DNA of 5,492 nt from Bacillota bacterium (GTDB lineage: Bacteria; Armatimonadota; Hebobacteria; Hebobacterales; Hebobacteraceae): positions 1 to 5,492 of the forward strand of contig DAOVEW010000113.1 in NCBI GenBank assembly GCA_030668755.1, read 5' to 3'. The stretch's first letter is position 1; the number at the start of each line of letters is the position of its first letter. Position numbers and translations under genes: made by a program. Shown here in pieces: positions 1 to 5,492 of the stretch. The notes under the pieces were generated by a model that worked only from the letters and a program-made list of their open reading frames with translations, was not told where the DNA came from and did not search any database.

Positions 1-233
1 CCCGTAGCGGCACAGATCACCTCCGGCCGACCCTCGGCGTTGTGTGGCCCAGCGACCATGCGCCGAAGTTGACACAGGCCCTCGTACCCGGACTGGCAGG
101 GGTACTGCTCGCGTGGGTACTCCGACGCACCGGCGCAGTGCGTCCGGGTGCAGAGACTGTCTCCTGGCAAGTAGGCGCACGTCGGCCGGCTGAACGTCGT
201 CGCGTTGACGGAGCACCGGCCGCGTGCTATCAT
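1..233 (-). CDS. Possible divergent gene, Cys-containing, 3' part outside window
   Basis: Reading the minus strand from ATG at 233-231, the frame stays open for 77 full codons to the left edge, so its stop is outside the window. The product contains C-rich stretches such as CAYLPGDSLCTRTHCAG and YPCQSGYEGLCQLRR. I count about 80% G/C at third codon positions, against about 62% in the equally open plus-strand frame over the same bases, which favours minus-strand coding. I recognise no family. Against it: no convincing Shine-Dalgarno precedes this ATG, the start lies inside the rightward promoter at 205-233, and a 77-codon open frame can arise by chance at this GC content. A later start at the in-frame ATG 59-57 is possible and would leave the promoter free, but it also lacks a clear ribosome site. 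Confidence 0.3.
   Translation of the reverse strand, partial: MIARGRCSVNATTFSRPTCAYLPGDSLCTRTHCAGASEYPREQYPCQSGYEGLCQLRRMVAGPHNAEGRPEVICAAT
205..233 (+). promoter_or_regulatory. Sigma70-type promoter with extended -10, upstream of the LysM gene
   Basis: TTGACG (205-210) is a 5/6 match to the -35 consensus. After exactly 17 bases comes TATCAT (228-233), a near-consensus -10, preceded by TGC, which makes an extended -10. The expected transcription start is near 240, giving a leader of about 83 nt before the GTG at 323. Position and direction fit the downstream exported-protein gene. Confidence 0.7.
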
Positions 234-262
234 GTGCGCGTTCCCGAAGGGGGGTGCCGGGA

Positions 263-291
263 GGCAAGCGAGTGTCTCCCAATCTCGTGCC
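263..291 (+). promoter_or_regulatory. Possible leader hairpin in the 5' untranslated region
   Basis: GGCA (263-266) and CGAG (269-272) can pair with CTCG (284-287) and TGCC (288-291). This makes an 8-bp stem with a two-base AG bulge and an 11-base loop. It lies between the predicted transcription start and the ribosome site. No known riboswitch class is recognisable, and a structure this size can occur by chance in GC-rich DNA. Confidence 0.2.
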
Positions 292-307
292 CCAGGCACA
301 CACCCGG

Positions 308-315
308 AAAAGGAG
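308..315 (+). promoter_or_regulatory. Ribosome binding site that fixes the GTG start at 323
   Basis: AAAAGGAG lies 7 bases before GTG 323-325. It is the best Shine-Dalgarno sequence in the region, and the codons that follow immediately encode a signal peptide. It decides against the longer in-frame reading from ATG 224, which overlaps the promoter. Confidence 0.8.
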
Positions 316-322
316 CGCCGCC

Positions 323-2122
323 GTGAAGATCAGTCTCCGTTTGGGCATTGTGCTTGCGGCCTTGTTCGTGGCCTCCGCTCTCTGCGGGGCCGAGGGCGAG
401 CCCGCCACAGTTGCCATAACTGCACCCGCCGAAGGGCTGACGATCAGCTCGGAGAGCGTCGAGATTGAGGCCTCGTACGCGGCCTCGGGCGGTGCCGTCG
501 TGCGGGTTGTCGAGCTGCTGGTAGACGGAGTGAAGCTCGATGCACGTCCGATCGAGCCGTCGCAGGCGAAGGGGATCGTCTCCTTCACCTGGGCCCCGCG
601 GGGTTATGGCGAGGGACTGCATCGGCTGGCAGTCCGCGCGGTAGACTCCACGGGCGAAGCGGCCGAGAGTGCGATAGACGTCTGGCTGGAGCGCGCGCTT
701 CCCAGTCCGGACAGGGGCGCTCGCATCATCTCTCCCGAGCAGGGGGCCACCGTAGTCGGAAAGACTACAATCCAGGTCGCGGCCGACGAGCCCGCCGCCG
801 TCAGATATGTGATCTTCCTGGTGGACGACGTGTTCAAGGCGATGAGCAACGTGCGGCCGTTCGCGTACATCTGGGACACGACACGCTACCTCAACGGCCT
901 GCACCAGCTCAAAGCAAAGACCTATTTGGCTGGAGGCCGCGAAGCCGTGACTCCGGTTGTGCAGGTGCGAGTGGCTAACGTGGAGCCGCTGGCCACCCGG
1001 CCGAGGCCGAGAGTCCAATCGGAGGCCGTGGTCGGGGCAACACCAGCGGAGCCGCCCGCCAGGGCGGGAGAGCCCACATTGCCTCCACCGATGCACAGCG
1101 AGAGCACCACCGACATCCAACCGGTGCTAACTGTCTCCGAGCCCGAGGGCGCCGCACCGGGCACGGCACCGTTCGTGCACACGACCGGCGCGCTCATCCG
1201 CCCGCTGTCTAAGTGGGCCAGCACGGCTGGGCCGCGCGCCCAGCCGGTCCAGCTTGCGGTGCCCCCGGCCGCGAGAGCGGACGTCGCGTCTGAGACCCCA
1301 AATGTCTCCCCATCGGCTCCCGCGCCCACCCGAAGCCCAGCAGAGAGTGCTCTGACAGCGGCGCGCGGGGGTGAGGTCGTTGCAGCGGAGGCGCGAGAGC
1401 CCTCTCCGGCCCCGATCGAGGTCGCGCTGAGCTTCGCCGGCGAAGAGAGGGCGATGATGCCCGCGCAGGAGTCTCGGACGGCCGCTTCGCCTGCGTGGGA
1501 GAGCGTAGCGGCTAGCCAGGCCGAAGCAGCAACGGCGGACGCTGCTGCGAGGCCTTCGCCGATCCAGATAGCAATGCTTCCGCCCGAGCCGGCAGAGCGC
1601 CGGCCTGCTCCCAAGCTCACCGCAGGGCCCGCTCCGGCCGATATCGTCTACGTGGTGCAGGCGGGTGACTGGCTCCGCGGCATCGCGGCTCGCTACGGTG
1701 TGTCGCCCGAGGAGCTAGCCCGGGCCAACAACATGGCGAATCCTGACCTGATCACGCCCGGCCAGAAGCTGGTAATCCCGTCCACCCCTACTTACTTCGA
1801 TAGCACGCCGCTCAAGGCCGAGGTCCCAACCTTCATCGCCAACGGACGCGCGATAGTGCCCTTCCGGCCCATCATCGAGGAGGCCGGCGGCACGGTTGTC
1901 TGGGAGGGCCCAGCGAAGCGCGCAAGCGCGGCCGCCCGTGGACATGCCATTGCCGTTACCATAGACAGCGATCGGGCGGAGGTGGACGGCAGCTACATCA
2001 CGATGTGCACTCCGGCGGCCCTCCTGTGCGGCCGCACGGTCGTGCCCGCCCGCTTCCTCGGCGATGTGCTCGACCTGGTCCTCCAGTATCAGGACGGAAT
2101 CCTACATATCGCCAGCATGTGA
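323..2122 (+). CDS. Exported Ig-like / LysM / copper-amine-oxidase-N stalk domain protein
   Basis: The 599-residue product is probably an envelope protein anchored to peptidoglycan by its LysM. Residues 1-23 form a signal peptide (basic start, LGIVLAALFVASAL core, likely cut after CGA). The SALC stretch is not a good lipobox, since Leu precedes Cys. Two tandem bacterial Ig-like domains follow, at about 28-122 and 130-218. Both keep an F-x-W motif (W90, W184) followed by GLH(R/Q)L, suggesting an internal duplication. Residues about 222-436 are a Pro/Ala/Glu-rich, probably disordered linker. LysM spans about 441-486 (YVVQAGDWLRGIAARYGVS, then NPDLITPGQKLVIP). Residues about 496-599 match the copper amine oxidase N-like stalk fold (VPFRPIIEEAGGTVVWEG; GRTVVPARFLGDVL). 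Despite the family name no copper or oxidase role is implied. C562 and C569 are the only cysteines of the mature chain. The GTG start is supported by AAAAGGAG 7 bases upstream and by the promoter at 205-233. Ligand and exact role are unknown. Confidence 0.93.
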   Translation: MKISLRLGIVLAALFVASALCGAEGEPATVAITAPAEGLTISSESVEIEASYAASGGAVVRVVELLVDGVKLDARPIEPSQAKGIVSFTWAPRGYGEGLHRLAVRAVDSTGEAAESAIDVWLERALPSPDRGARIISPEQGATVVGKTTIQVAADEPAAVRYVIFLVDDVFKAMSNVRPFAYIWDTTRYLNGLHQLKAKTYLAGGREAVTPVVQVRVANVEPLATRPRPRVQSEAVVGATPAEPPARAGEPTLPPPMHSESTTDIQPVLTVSEPEGAAPGTAPFVHTTGALIRPLSKWASTAGPRAQPVQLAVPPAARADVASETPNVSPSAPAPTRSPAESALTAARGGEVVAAEAREPSPAPIEVALSFAGEERAMMPAQESRTAASPAWESVAASQAEAATADAAARPSPIQIAMLPPEPAERRPAPKLTAGPAPADIVYVVQAGDWLRGIAARYGVSPEELARANNMANPDLITPGQKLVIPSTPTYFDSTPLKAEVPTFIANGRAIVPFRPIIEEAGGTVVWEGPAKRASAAARGHAIAVTIDSDRAEVDGSYITMCTPAALLCGRTVVPARFLGDVLDLVLQYQDGILHIASM

Positions 2123-2151
2123 CAGTAGGCGAGAAACTCCGATAGAATGGC

Positions 2152-2187
2152 GAAGCGGCGGGCCCTGCCCCGCCGCTTCTGCTTTAT
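2152..2187 (+). terminator. Rho-independent-type terminator after the LysM gene
   Basis: GAAGCGGCGGG (2152-2162) and CCCGCCGCTTC (2169-2179) form a perfect 11-bp stem around a CCCTGC loop, 29 bases after the TGA stop. The following TGCTTTAT is only a weak T tract, so termination may be partial. It separates the two main genes. I found no convincing promoter between it and the GTG at 2284: TCTAAA at 2228-2233 is a weak -10 with no partner -35. Some read-through into the A2M gene is therefore possible. Confidence 0.7.
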
Positions 2188-2267
2188 CCCTGAGCGGGGC
2201 CGCGGAACAATTCGTCGGGGCTCCGGGTCTAAAGGGTTGTACACAATGCGACTCTCTTCTTCCCTGC

Positions 2268-2274
2268 AAAGGAG
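2268..2274 (+). promoter_or_regulatory. Ribosome binding site of the A2M-family gene
   Basis: AAAGGAG lies 9 bases before GTG 2284-2286. It identifies the start, because no in-frame ATG occurs until well inside the MG2-like domain, and because the codons from 2284 encode a signal peptide. Confidence 0.8.
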
Positions 2275-2283
2275 AGGCTAACC

Positions 2284-5200
2284 GTGAATAAGGCAAGCTA
2301 TTGCCTCATAAAGTGGAGTTGCTTCCTGGCGATCGCAGCCGGGCTCTCAATCGCGGTCGCCGGCACCCAGTCATTGTCCTCATCGGAGATCTCGCCCCTC
2401 CAGACCGTCATCCGCGGCCAGTCGCGCTGGCTGGCCGGCGGACCGGCTGCGCTGCGGGTAATCGTGACGAACCACGAGACCGGCGAGCCCGTGCCGGGCG
2501 CTGCGCACATCGCTATCACGCCGACCGACCAGCAGGCTATCGGGAAGCAGCACCTCTTCAGCGGCCCCCTCAAGGACGGAACGCTCGACGCCAAGTTCCA
2601 GGCACCCGACGTCTCGCCAGGCGCCTACGAGCTTTCGGTTCGGATCGTTTCCCGGCTAGGAATCGACGACATCAAGCGTCCGGTCACAATCGCCCGAGAG
2701 ACGCAGATCCTGCTGACCACCGACAAGCCGCTGTATCAGCCCGGCCAGACGATGCATCTTCGCGCTCTCGCGCTGCGGCGGCCGACGATGGCTCCGGCCG
2801 CGGGCAAACCGATCACGCTAGAGGTCGAGGACGCCAAGGGCAACAAGGTCTTCAAGAAGACCATCGAGGCATCCGAGTTCGGCATCGTGTCGGCCGAGTT
2901 CACTCTCGCCGACGAGATCAACATGGGCCGCTATAAGGTGCGTGCAGTGGCCGACGACGGTCAGGCCGAGCGGACGGTCGAGGTGAAGCGATACGTCCTG
3001 CCCAAGTTCGAGGTCGGTCTCTCCACGGAGCGTTCGTACTACCTGCCCGGCGATACGATGACGGGCAAGGTCCAGTGCGACTACTTCTTCGGCAAGCCGA
3101 CCTCACAAGCAGACGTGCTCATCACCGTTTCCACCTTCGACATCGGCTTCAACGAGGTTGCCGAGATACAGGGGAAGACCGACGAGAACGGGACCTTCCG
3201 GTTCGAGGCCGACCTGCCCGAGTACTTCGTTGGGCAGCCCCTGGAGCAGGGCAAGGCGTTCATGAAGTTCGACGTCGAGGTGACAGACAAAGCCGACCAC
3301 ACGGAGAAGATCACCGAGATGGCGCCGGTAGCGAAGTACCCACTCGTCATCACGGCGGTGCCGGAATCGGGGGAGATCAAGCCGGGGCTGGATAACATCG
3401 TGTACGTCCTCGTCAGCCGGCCGGATGGCGAGCCGGTAAAGGGCACGGTCGCCGTGGCCCTGCTTTCGCCGGAACAGGTGCAGGCGCATCGCCGTCTTGA
3501 GAGAGGCCAGATCGAGGAGGTTGGCGGACAGTATTCGGGCACCCTCTATCAGACTGACGACCTGGGCATCGCGGAAGTCACCGTTACTGCTCGCGAAATG
3601 AGAGAGACACAGGTCGCCGGGATGGCAGTCCTTTCAGGGCTCATGTTCACGGAGCCGCGGGTGGTTCCCGAACTGAAGCCGGCGCCTCGAATTCAGTTGT
3701 CCACATCGGCGGATTCACACGAGTGGCGAGTGGTTGAACTCTCGTCACAGCGAGGCCATGACGCCTTGATCCTCCGCGCCTCTCGGGTCCTCGCGAAGGT
3801 CGGCGACTCGGTCGAGTTCACGGTGATCTCGACGAAGCAACGAGGCACGACGTACATTGACGTGATCCGCGACAGCCAAACTGTGCTGACACGCGCCGTC
3901 GAGCTGGAGGGCGGCCGGTCGGAGTTCTCGCTTCCGCTGACGCACGATCTACAGGGCACGCTACAGGTCCACGCCTACCAGGTGCTGCCGGACGAGAACA
4001 TCATCCGAGACACGCGGTTGCTGTACGTGGAGCCGGCCGACGACCTCGTGGTGGAGGTGAGGCCGAATCAGGAGACGTATCGCCCCGGTGACCTGGCGGA
4101 GCTGAACCTCGCCGTTCGCGATCAGCAGGGCCGCCCGACGCTGGCCGCGCTGGGCGTGACCATTGTTGACGAGAGCGTCTTCGCCCTCCAGGAGATGCAG
4201 CCCGGTCTGGAGCGGATATACTTCGCGCTCGAAAAGGAACTCATGAAGCCGCGCTACGAGATACACGGGTTCACCACCGAGGGCGTGGTCTCCGGCAGGC
4301 TGCCTTTCGAGACCCAAGATGTCCAGGAGGGGGAGGCCCTGCGGCAGCGCGCGGCCGCCGTCGTCTTCGCCGCGACCCAGAGGGGAGACCCATACAGCCT
4401 GGTGGTGAACACATACGATGAGCGCGTCCAAGAGGCAATGGCGCAGTGGGTGAAAGAAATGGCGCGGGACGCCGAGAAGATCGACCGCGCGCTTCAGGGG
4501 TACTACGGCCGGTACCGACGCTACCTCGGGCCGGACGAGGACATCTCGGTGCTCGTCGAAGAAGGGCTGCTGAATCGCTCCGACCTCCGCGATCGCTGGG
4601 GCAACCCATACAAGGTCAGGTGGAACCGAAGTCGGTGCTGGCTGCATTCGGCCGGCCCCGACGGTCGCTGGGACACCAAGGACGACATCCACGGGATCGG
4701 GCAGTGGGCGCGAGAAGGGCGGCTGGGACGCATGATGGGCGTCCGCGGCGGTGGAGGCCTGATCGTGGAGGAGGGAGCTTTCGCCATGGATGCCCTGCGC
4801 ATGGAAAAGTCCATGGCTGTTCCAGCCCCAGCGGCCGCGCCCCACGTGGCGGCGAATGCTGCAGAGACCGCCCAGCCCCAGGTTCGCCTCCGGCAGTTCT
4901 TCCCCGAGACGATGTACGTGAACCCATCGGTCATCACCGATGAGCGGGGCCGGGCGACGGTGACCGTGCAGATGGCCGACTCCATCACCACCTGGCGAAT
5001 GCAGGCCCTCGCTTCCTCCCCGCGCGGTCAGCTCGGCAGCACAACGACCGGACTCCGGGTCTTTCAGGACTTCTTCATCGACATAGACCTGCCGGTCGCG
5101 CTCACCCAGAACGACGAGATCTCCATCCCGATCGCGGTCTACAACTACCTGCCGGAGTCGCAGACGGTGGAGCTCTCTCTAGAAGTGCTGCCGTGGTTCG

Positions 5201-5492
5201 AGCTGGTTGGCCACAAGGCGGAGAAGTCTCTAGATATCGCGGCCTCCGACATCCGCGTCGTCTACTATCGCATTCGAGCGAAGGAGATCGGAAACAACTC
5301 ACTGACGATGCATGCTCGGGGTTCGCGCCTGAGCGATGCGATCAAACGCCGGATCGAGGTGCTGCCGGATGGCGAGGAGCAGCGGGTGCCGGCAGATCGG
5401 GTGGAGCCCGGGCAGGTGGTCCGGGTGCGCCCCGGAGGCCGGATACCCGTCGACGGTCATGTGCTCTCGGGTCACACCGCGGCGGACCAGGC
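2284..5492 (+). CDS. Alpha-2-macroglobulin family protein, C-terminus missing at window edge
   Basis: The frame is open for 1069 full codons from GTG 2284 and has no stop in the window. Bacterial A2Ms are exported protease traps: cleavage of a bait region triggers a conformational change that captures the protease. Residues 1-31 form a signal peptide (hydrophobic CFLAIAAGLSIAVAG) with no lipobox, so it is probably not a lipoprotein. Landmarks in order are: MG2-type TTDKPLYQPGQTMHLRA (145-161); MG3-type KRYVLPKFEV (235-244); an MG4-like segment about 340-430; an A2M bait-region-domain-type segment from about 495 (RASRVLAKVGDSVEFTV) to DESVFALQEMQPGLERIYF and KPRYEIHGF near 655; an inserted pseudopilin-like segment about 712-808; a Gly4 and Met/Ala/Pro-rich stretch about 814-866; and the A2M domain from about 868 (RLRQFFPETMYVN, ADSITTWRMQA) to NYLPES near 959. 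The thioester motif, if present, would lie beyond the edge, so thioester status is unknown. From about residue 1026 the sequence no longer looks like A2M (see separate entry). Confidence 0.92.
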   Translation, partial: MNKASYCLIKWSCFLAIAAGLSIAVAGTQSLSSSEISPLQTVIRGQSRWLAGGPAALRVIVTNHETGEPVPGAAHIAITPTDQQAIGKQHLFSGPLKDGTLDAKFQAPDVSPGAYELSVRIVSRLGIDDIKRPVTIARETQILLTTDKPLYQPGQTMHLRALALRRPTMAPAAGKPITLEVEDAKGNKVFKKTIEASEFGIVSAEFTLADEINMGRYKVRAVADDGQAERTVEVKRYVLPKFEVGLSTERSYYLPGDTMTGKVQCDYFFGKPTSQADVLITVSTFDIGFNEVAEIQGKTDENGTFRFEADLPEYFVGQPLEQGKAFMKFDVEVTDKADHTEKITEMAPVAKYPLVITAVPESGEIKPGLDNIVYVLVSRPDGEPVKGTVAVALLSPEQVQAHRRLERGQIEEVGGQYSGTLYQTDDLGIAEVTVTAREMRETQVAGMAVLSGLMFTEPRVVPELKPAPRIQLSTSADSHEWRVVELSSQRGHDALILRASRVLAKVGDSVEFTVISTKQRGTTYIDVIRDSQTVLTRAVELEGGRSEFSLPLTHDLQGTLQVHAYQVLPDENIIRDTRLLYVEPADDLVVEVRPNQETYRPGDLAELNLAVRDQQGRPTLAALGVTIVDESVFALQEMQPGLERIYFALEKELMKPRYEIHGFTTEGVVSGRLPFETQDVQEGEALRQRAAAVVFAATQRGDPYSLVVNTYDERVQEAMAQWVKEMARDAEKIDRALQGYYGRYRRYLGPDEDISVLVEEGLLNRSDLRDRWGNPYKVRWNRSRCWLHSAGPDGRWDTKDDIHGIGQWAREGRLGRMMGVRGGGGLIVEEGAFAMDALRMEKSMAVPAPAAAPHVAANAAETAQPQVRLRQFFPETMYVNPSVITDERGRATVTVQMADSITTWRMQALASSPRGQLGSTTTGLRVFQDFFIDIDLPVALTQNDEISIPIAVYNYLPESQTVELSLEVLPWFELVGHKAEKSLDIAASDIRVVYYRIRAKEIGNNSLTMHARGSRLSDAIKRRIEVLPDGEEQRVPADRVEPGQVVRVRPGGRIPVDGHVLSGHTAADQ
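4417..4707 (+). other. Pseudopilin (GspG-like) globular domain inserted in the A2M bait region
   Basis: Residues about 712-746 form a charged helix (MARDAEKIDRALQGYYGRYRR) like the second half of the GspG helix. Next come VLVEEGLLNRSDLRDRWGNPYKV (756-778) and LHSAGPDGRWDTKDDI (787-802), closed by W808. In type II secretion major pseudopilins the matching sites are EGL.aL...DPWGnPY and SxGPDG...DDI. The latter holds the calcium ligands, and the Ser, Asp and paired Asp are kept here (S789, D793, D800, D801). The N-terminal prepilin peptidase site and hydrophobic helix of a real pseudopilin are absent, so this is a borrowed or look-alike globular domain and not a pilin gene. The assignment rests on motif recognition only. 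Confidence 0.65.
5359..5492 (+). other. In-frame heavy-metal P-type ATPase actuator-like tail
   Basis: Residues 1026-1069 read VLPDGEEQRVPADRVEPG, then QVVRVRPGGRIPVDGHVLSG, then HTAADQ. P1B-type ATPases have vlrDGee.evp.eeVrpGDvv.VrPGerIPvDGvV.sG.s.vDqa at the start of the actuator domain, just before the TGES loop. The match is nearly position for position, and A2M proteins have no such motif there. Everything up to about residue 1024 is A2M-like, so the join lies near IEVLPDGEE. It may be an assembly chimera, a chimeric read or a real recombination. The ATPase identity of the tail is the firmer part of the call. Confidence 0.7.

Noticed and set aside
69..97. Perfect TTGACA at 69-74 as a promoter -35
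   Set aside because: No acceptable -10 occurs at 16-18 bases spacing; the bases there are GC-rich (ACTGGC at 92-97).
224..322. Longer reading of the LysM gene from ATG 224
   Set aside because: The added 33 residues are basic and unlike a signal peptide. The ATG lies in the promoter region, before the expected transcript start, while GTG 323 has a good ribosome site and an immediate signal peptide.
42..326. 94-codon plus-strand frame at the left end
   Set aside because: Third-position G/C is low (about 62%), it spans the promoter and leader of the next gene, it has no ribosome site, and its product is not recognisable.
230..1120. 296-codon minus-strand open frame antisense to the LysM gene
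   Set aside because: It lies opposite a convincing gene with recognisable domains. Its product shows no domain and has a His/Arg/Gly-rich shadow composition; long antisense frames are common in high-GC DNA.
1000..1640. Pro/Ala-rich linker of the LysM protein as a tandem repeat array
   Set aside because: Composition is biased, but I see no periodic repeated unit at the DNA or protein level.
2301..2936. 211-codon plus-strand frame starting just after the A2M start
   Set aside because: It is an off-frame shadow of the A2M N-terminus, Arg-rich with no domain. The GTG 2284 frame has the ribosome site, signal peptide and MG motifs.
4591..4707. WGNPY/SAGPDG segment as a separate pseudopilin gene
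   Set aside because: It lies in frame inside the A2M chain, with A2M sequence on both sides and no prepilin leader or hydrophobic helix.
3961..4845. 294-codon minus-strand open frame antisense to the A2M gene
   Set aside because: It mirrors the A2M codons, shows no recognisable motif and has no ribosome site. The plus frame carries clear A2M signatures throughout.

Overview
The window is high-GC bacterial DNA whose two main genes both encode exported proteins and both start with GTG. Organism assignment is tentative. A protein combining bacterial Ig-like domains, LysM and a copper-amine-oxidase-N-type stalk domain, next to a large alpha-2-macroglobulin (A2M) family gene, fits Armatimonadota or a neighbouring environmental phylum better than a well-studied proteobacterium. 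This is an inference from domain architecture and composition only.

Layout: (1) Positions 1-233 hold a possible divergent, Cys-containing minus-strand reading frame that runs off the left edge. A very good sigma70-type promoter at 205-233 faces right. (2) Positions 323-2122 (+) encode a 599-residue exported protein: signal peptide, two tandem Ig-like domains, a Pro/Ala-rich linker of about 215 residues, one LysM domain and a C-terminal stalk domain. It most likely binds the cell wall. (3) Positions 2152-2187 form a perfect 11-bp hairpin terminator followed by a weak T tract. (4) From 2284 to the right edge (+) is an A2M-family gene with an N-terminal signal peptide. It carries MG-type domains, a bait-region stretch and the A2M domain, but the window stops before the place where a thioester motif would lie.

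Two things inside the A2M frame stand out. First, residues about 712-808, inserted at the bait-region position, look like the globular part of a type II secretion major pseudopilin (GspG), including its WGNPY and calcium-site SAGPDG...DDI signatures. Second, the last 130 or so bases leave the A2M pattern and read, in the same frame, as the actuator domain of a heavy-metal P-type ATPase (VRPGGRIPVDG). The join falls at a VLPDGEE-like stretch that both families can carry, and lies about one short-read length from the sequence end. An assembly chimera is therefore the leading explanation, with a real fusion as the alternative.

Functionally, the two complete or near-complete genes suggest an envelope module: a wall-binding multidomain protein followed by a secreted protease-trapping A2M. 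The terminator between them argues that they are not a tight operon.
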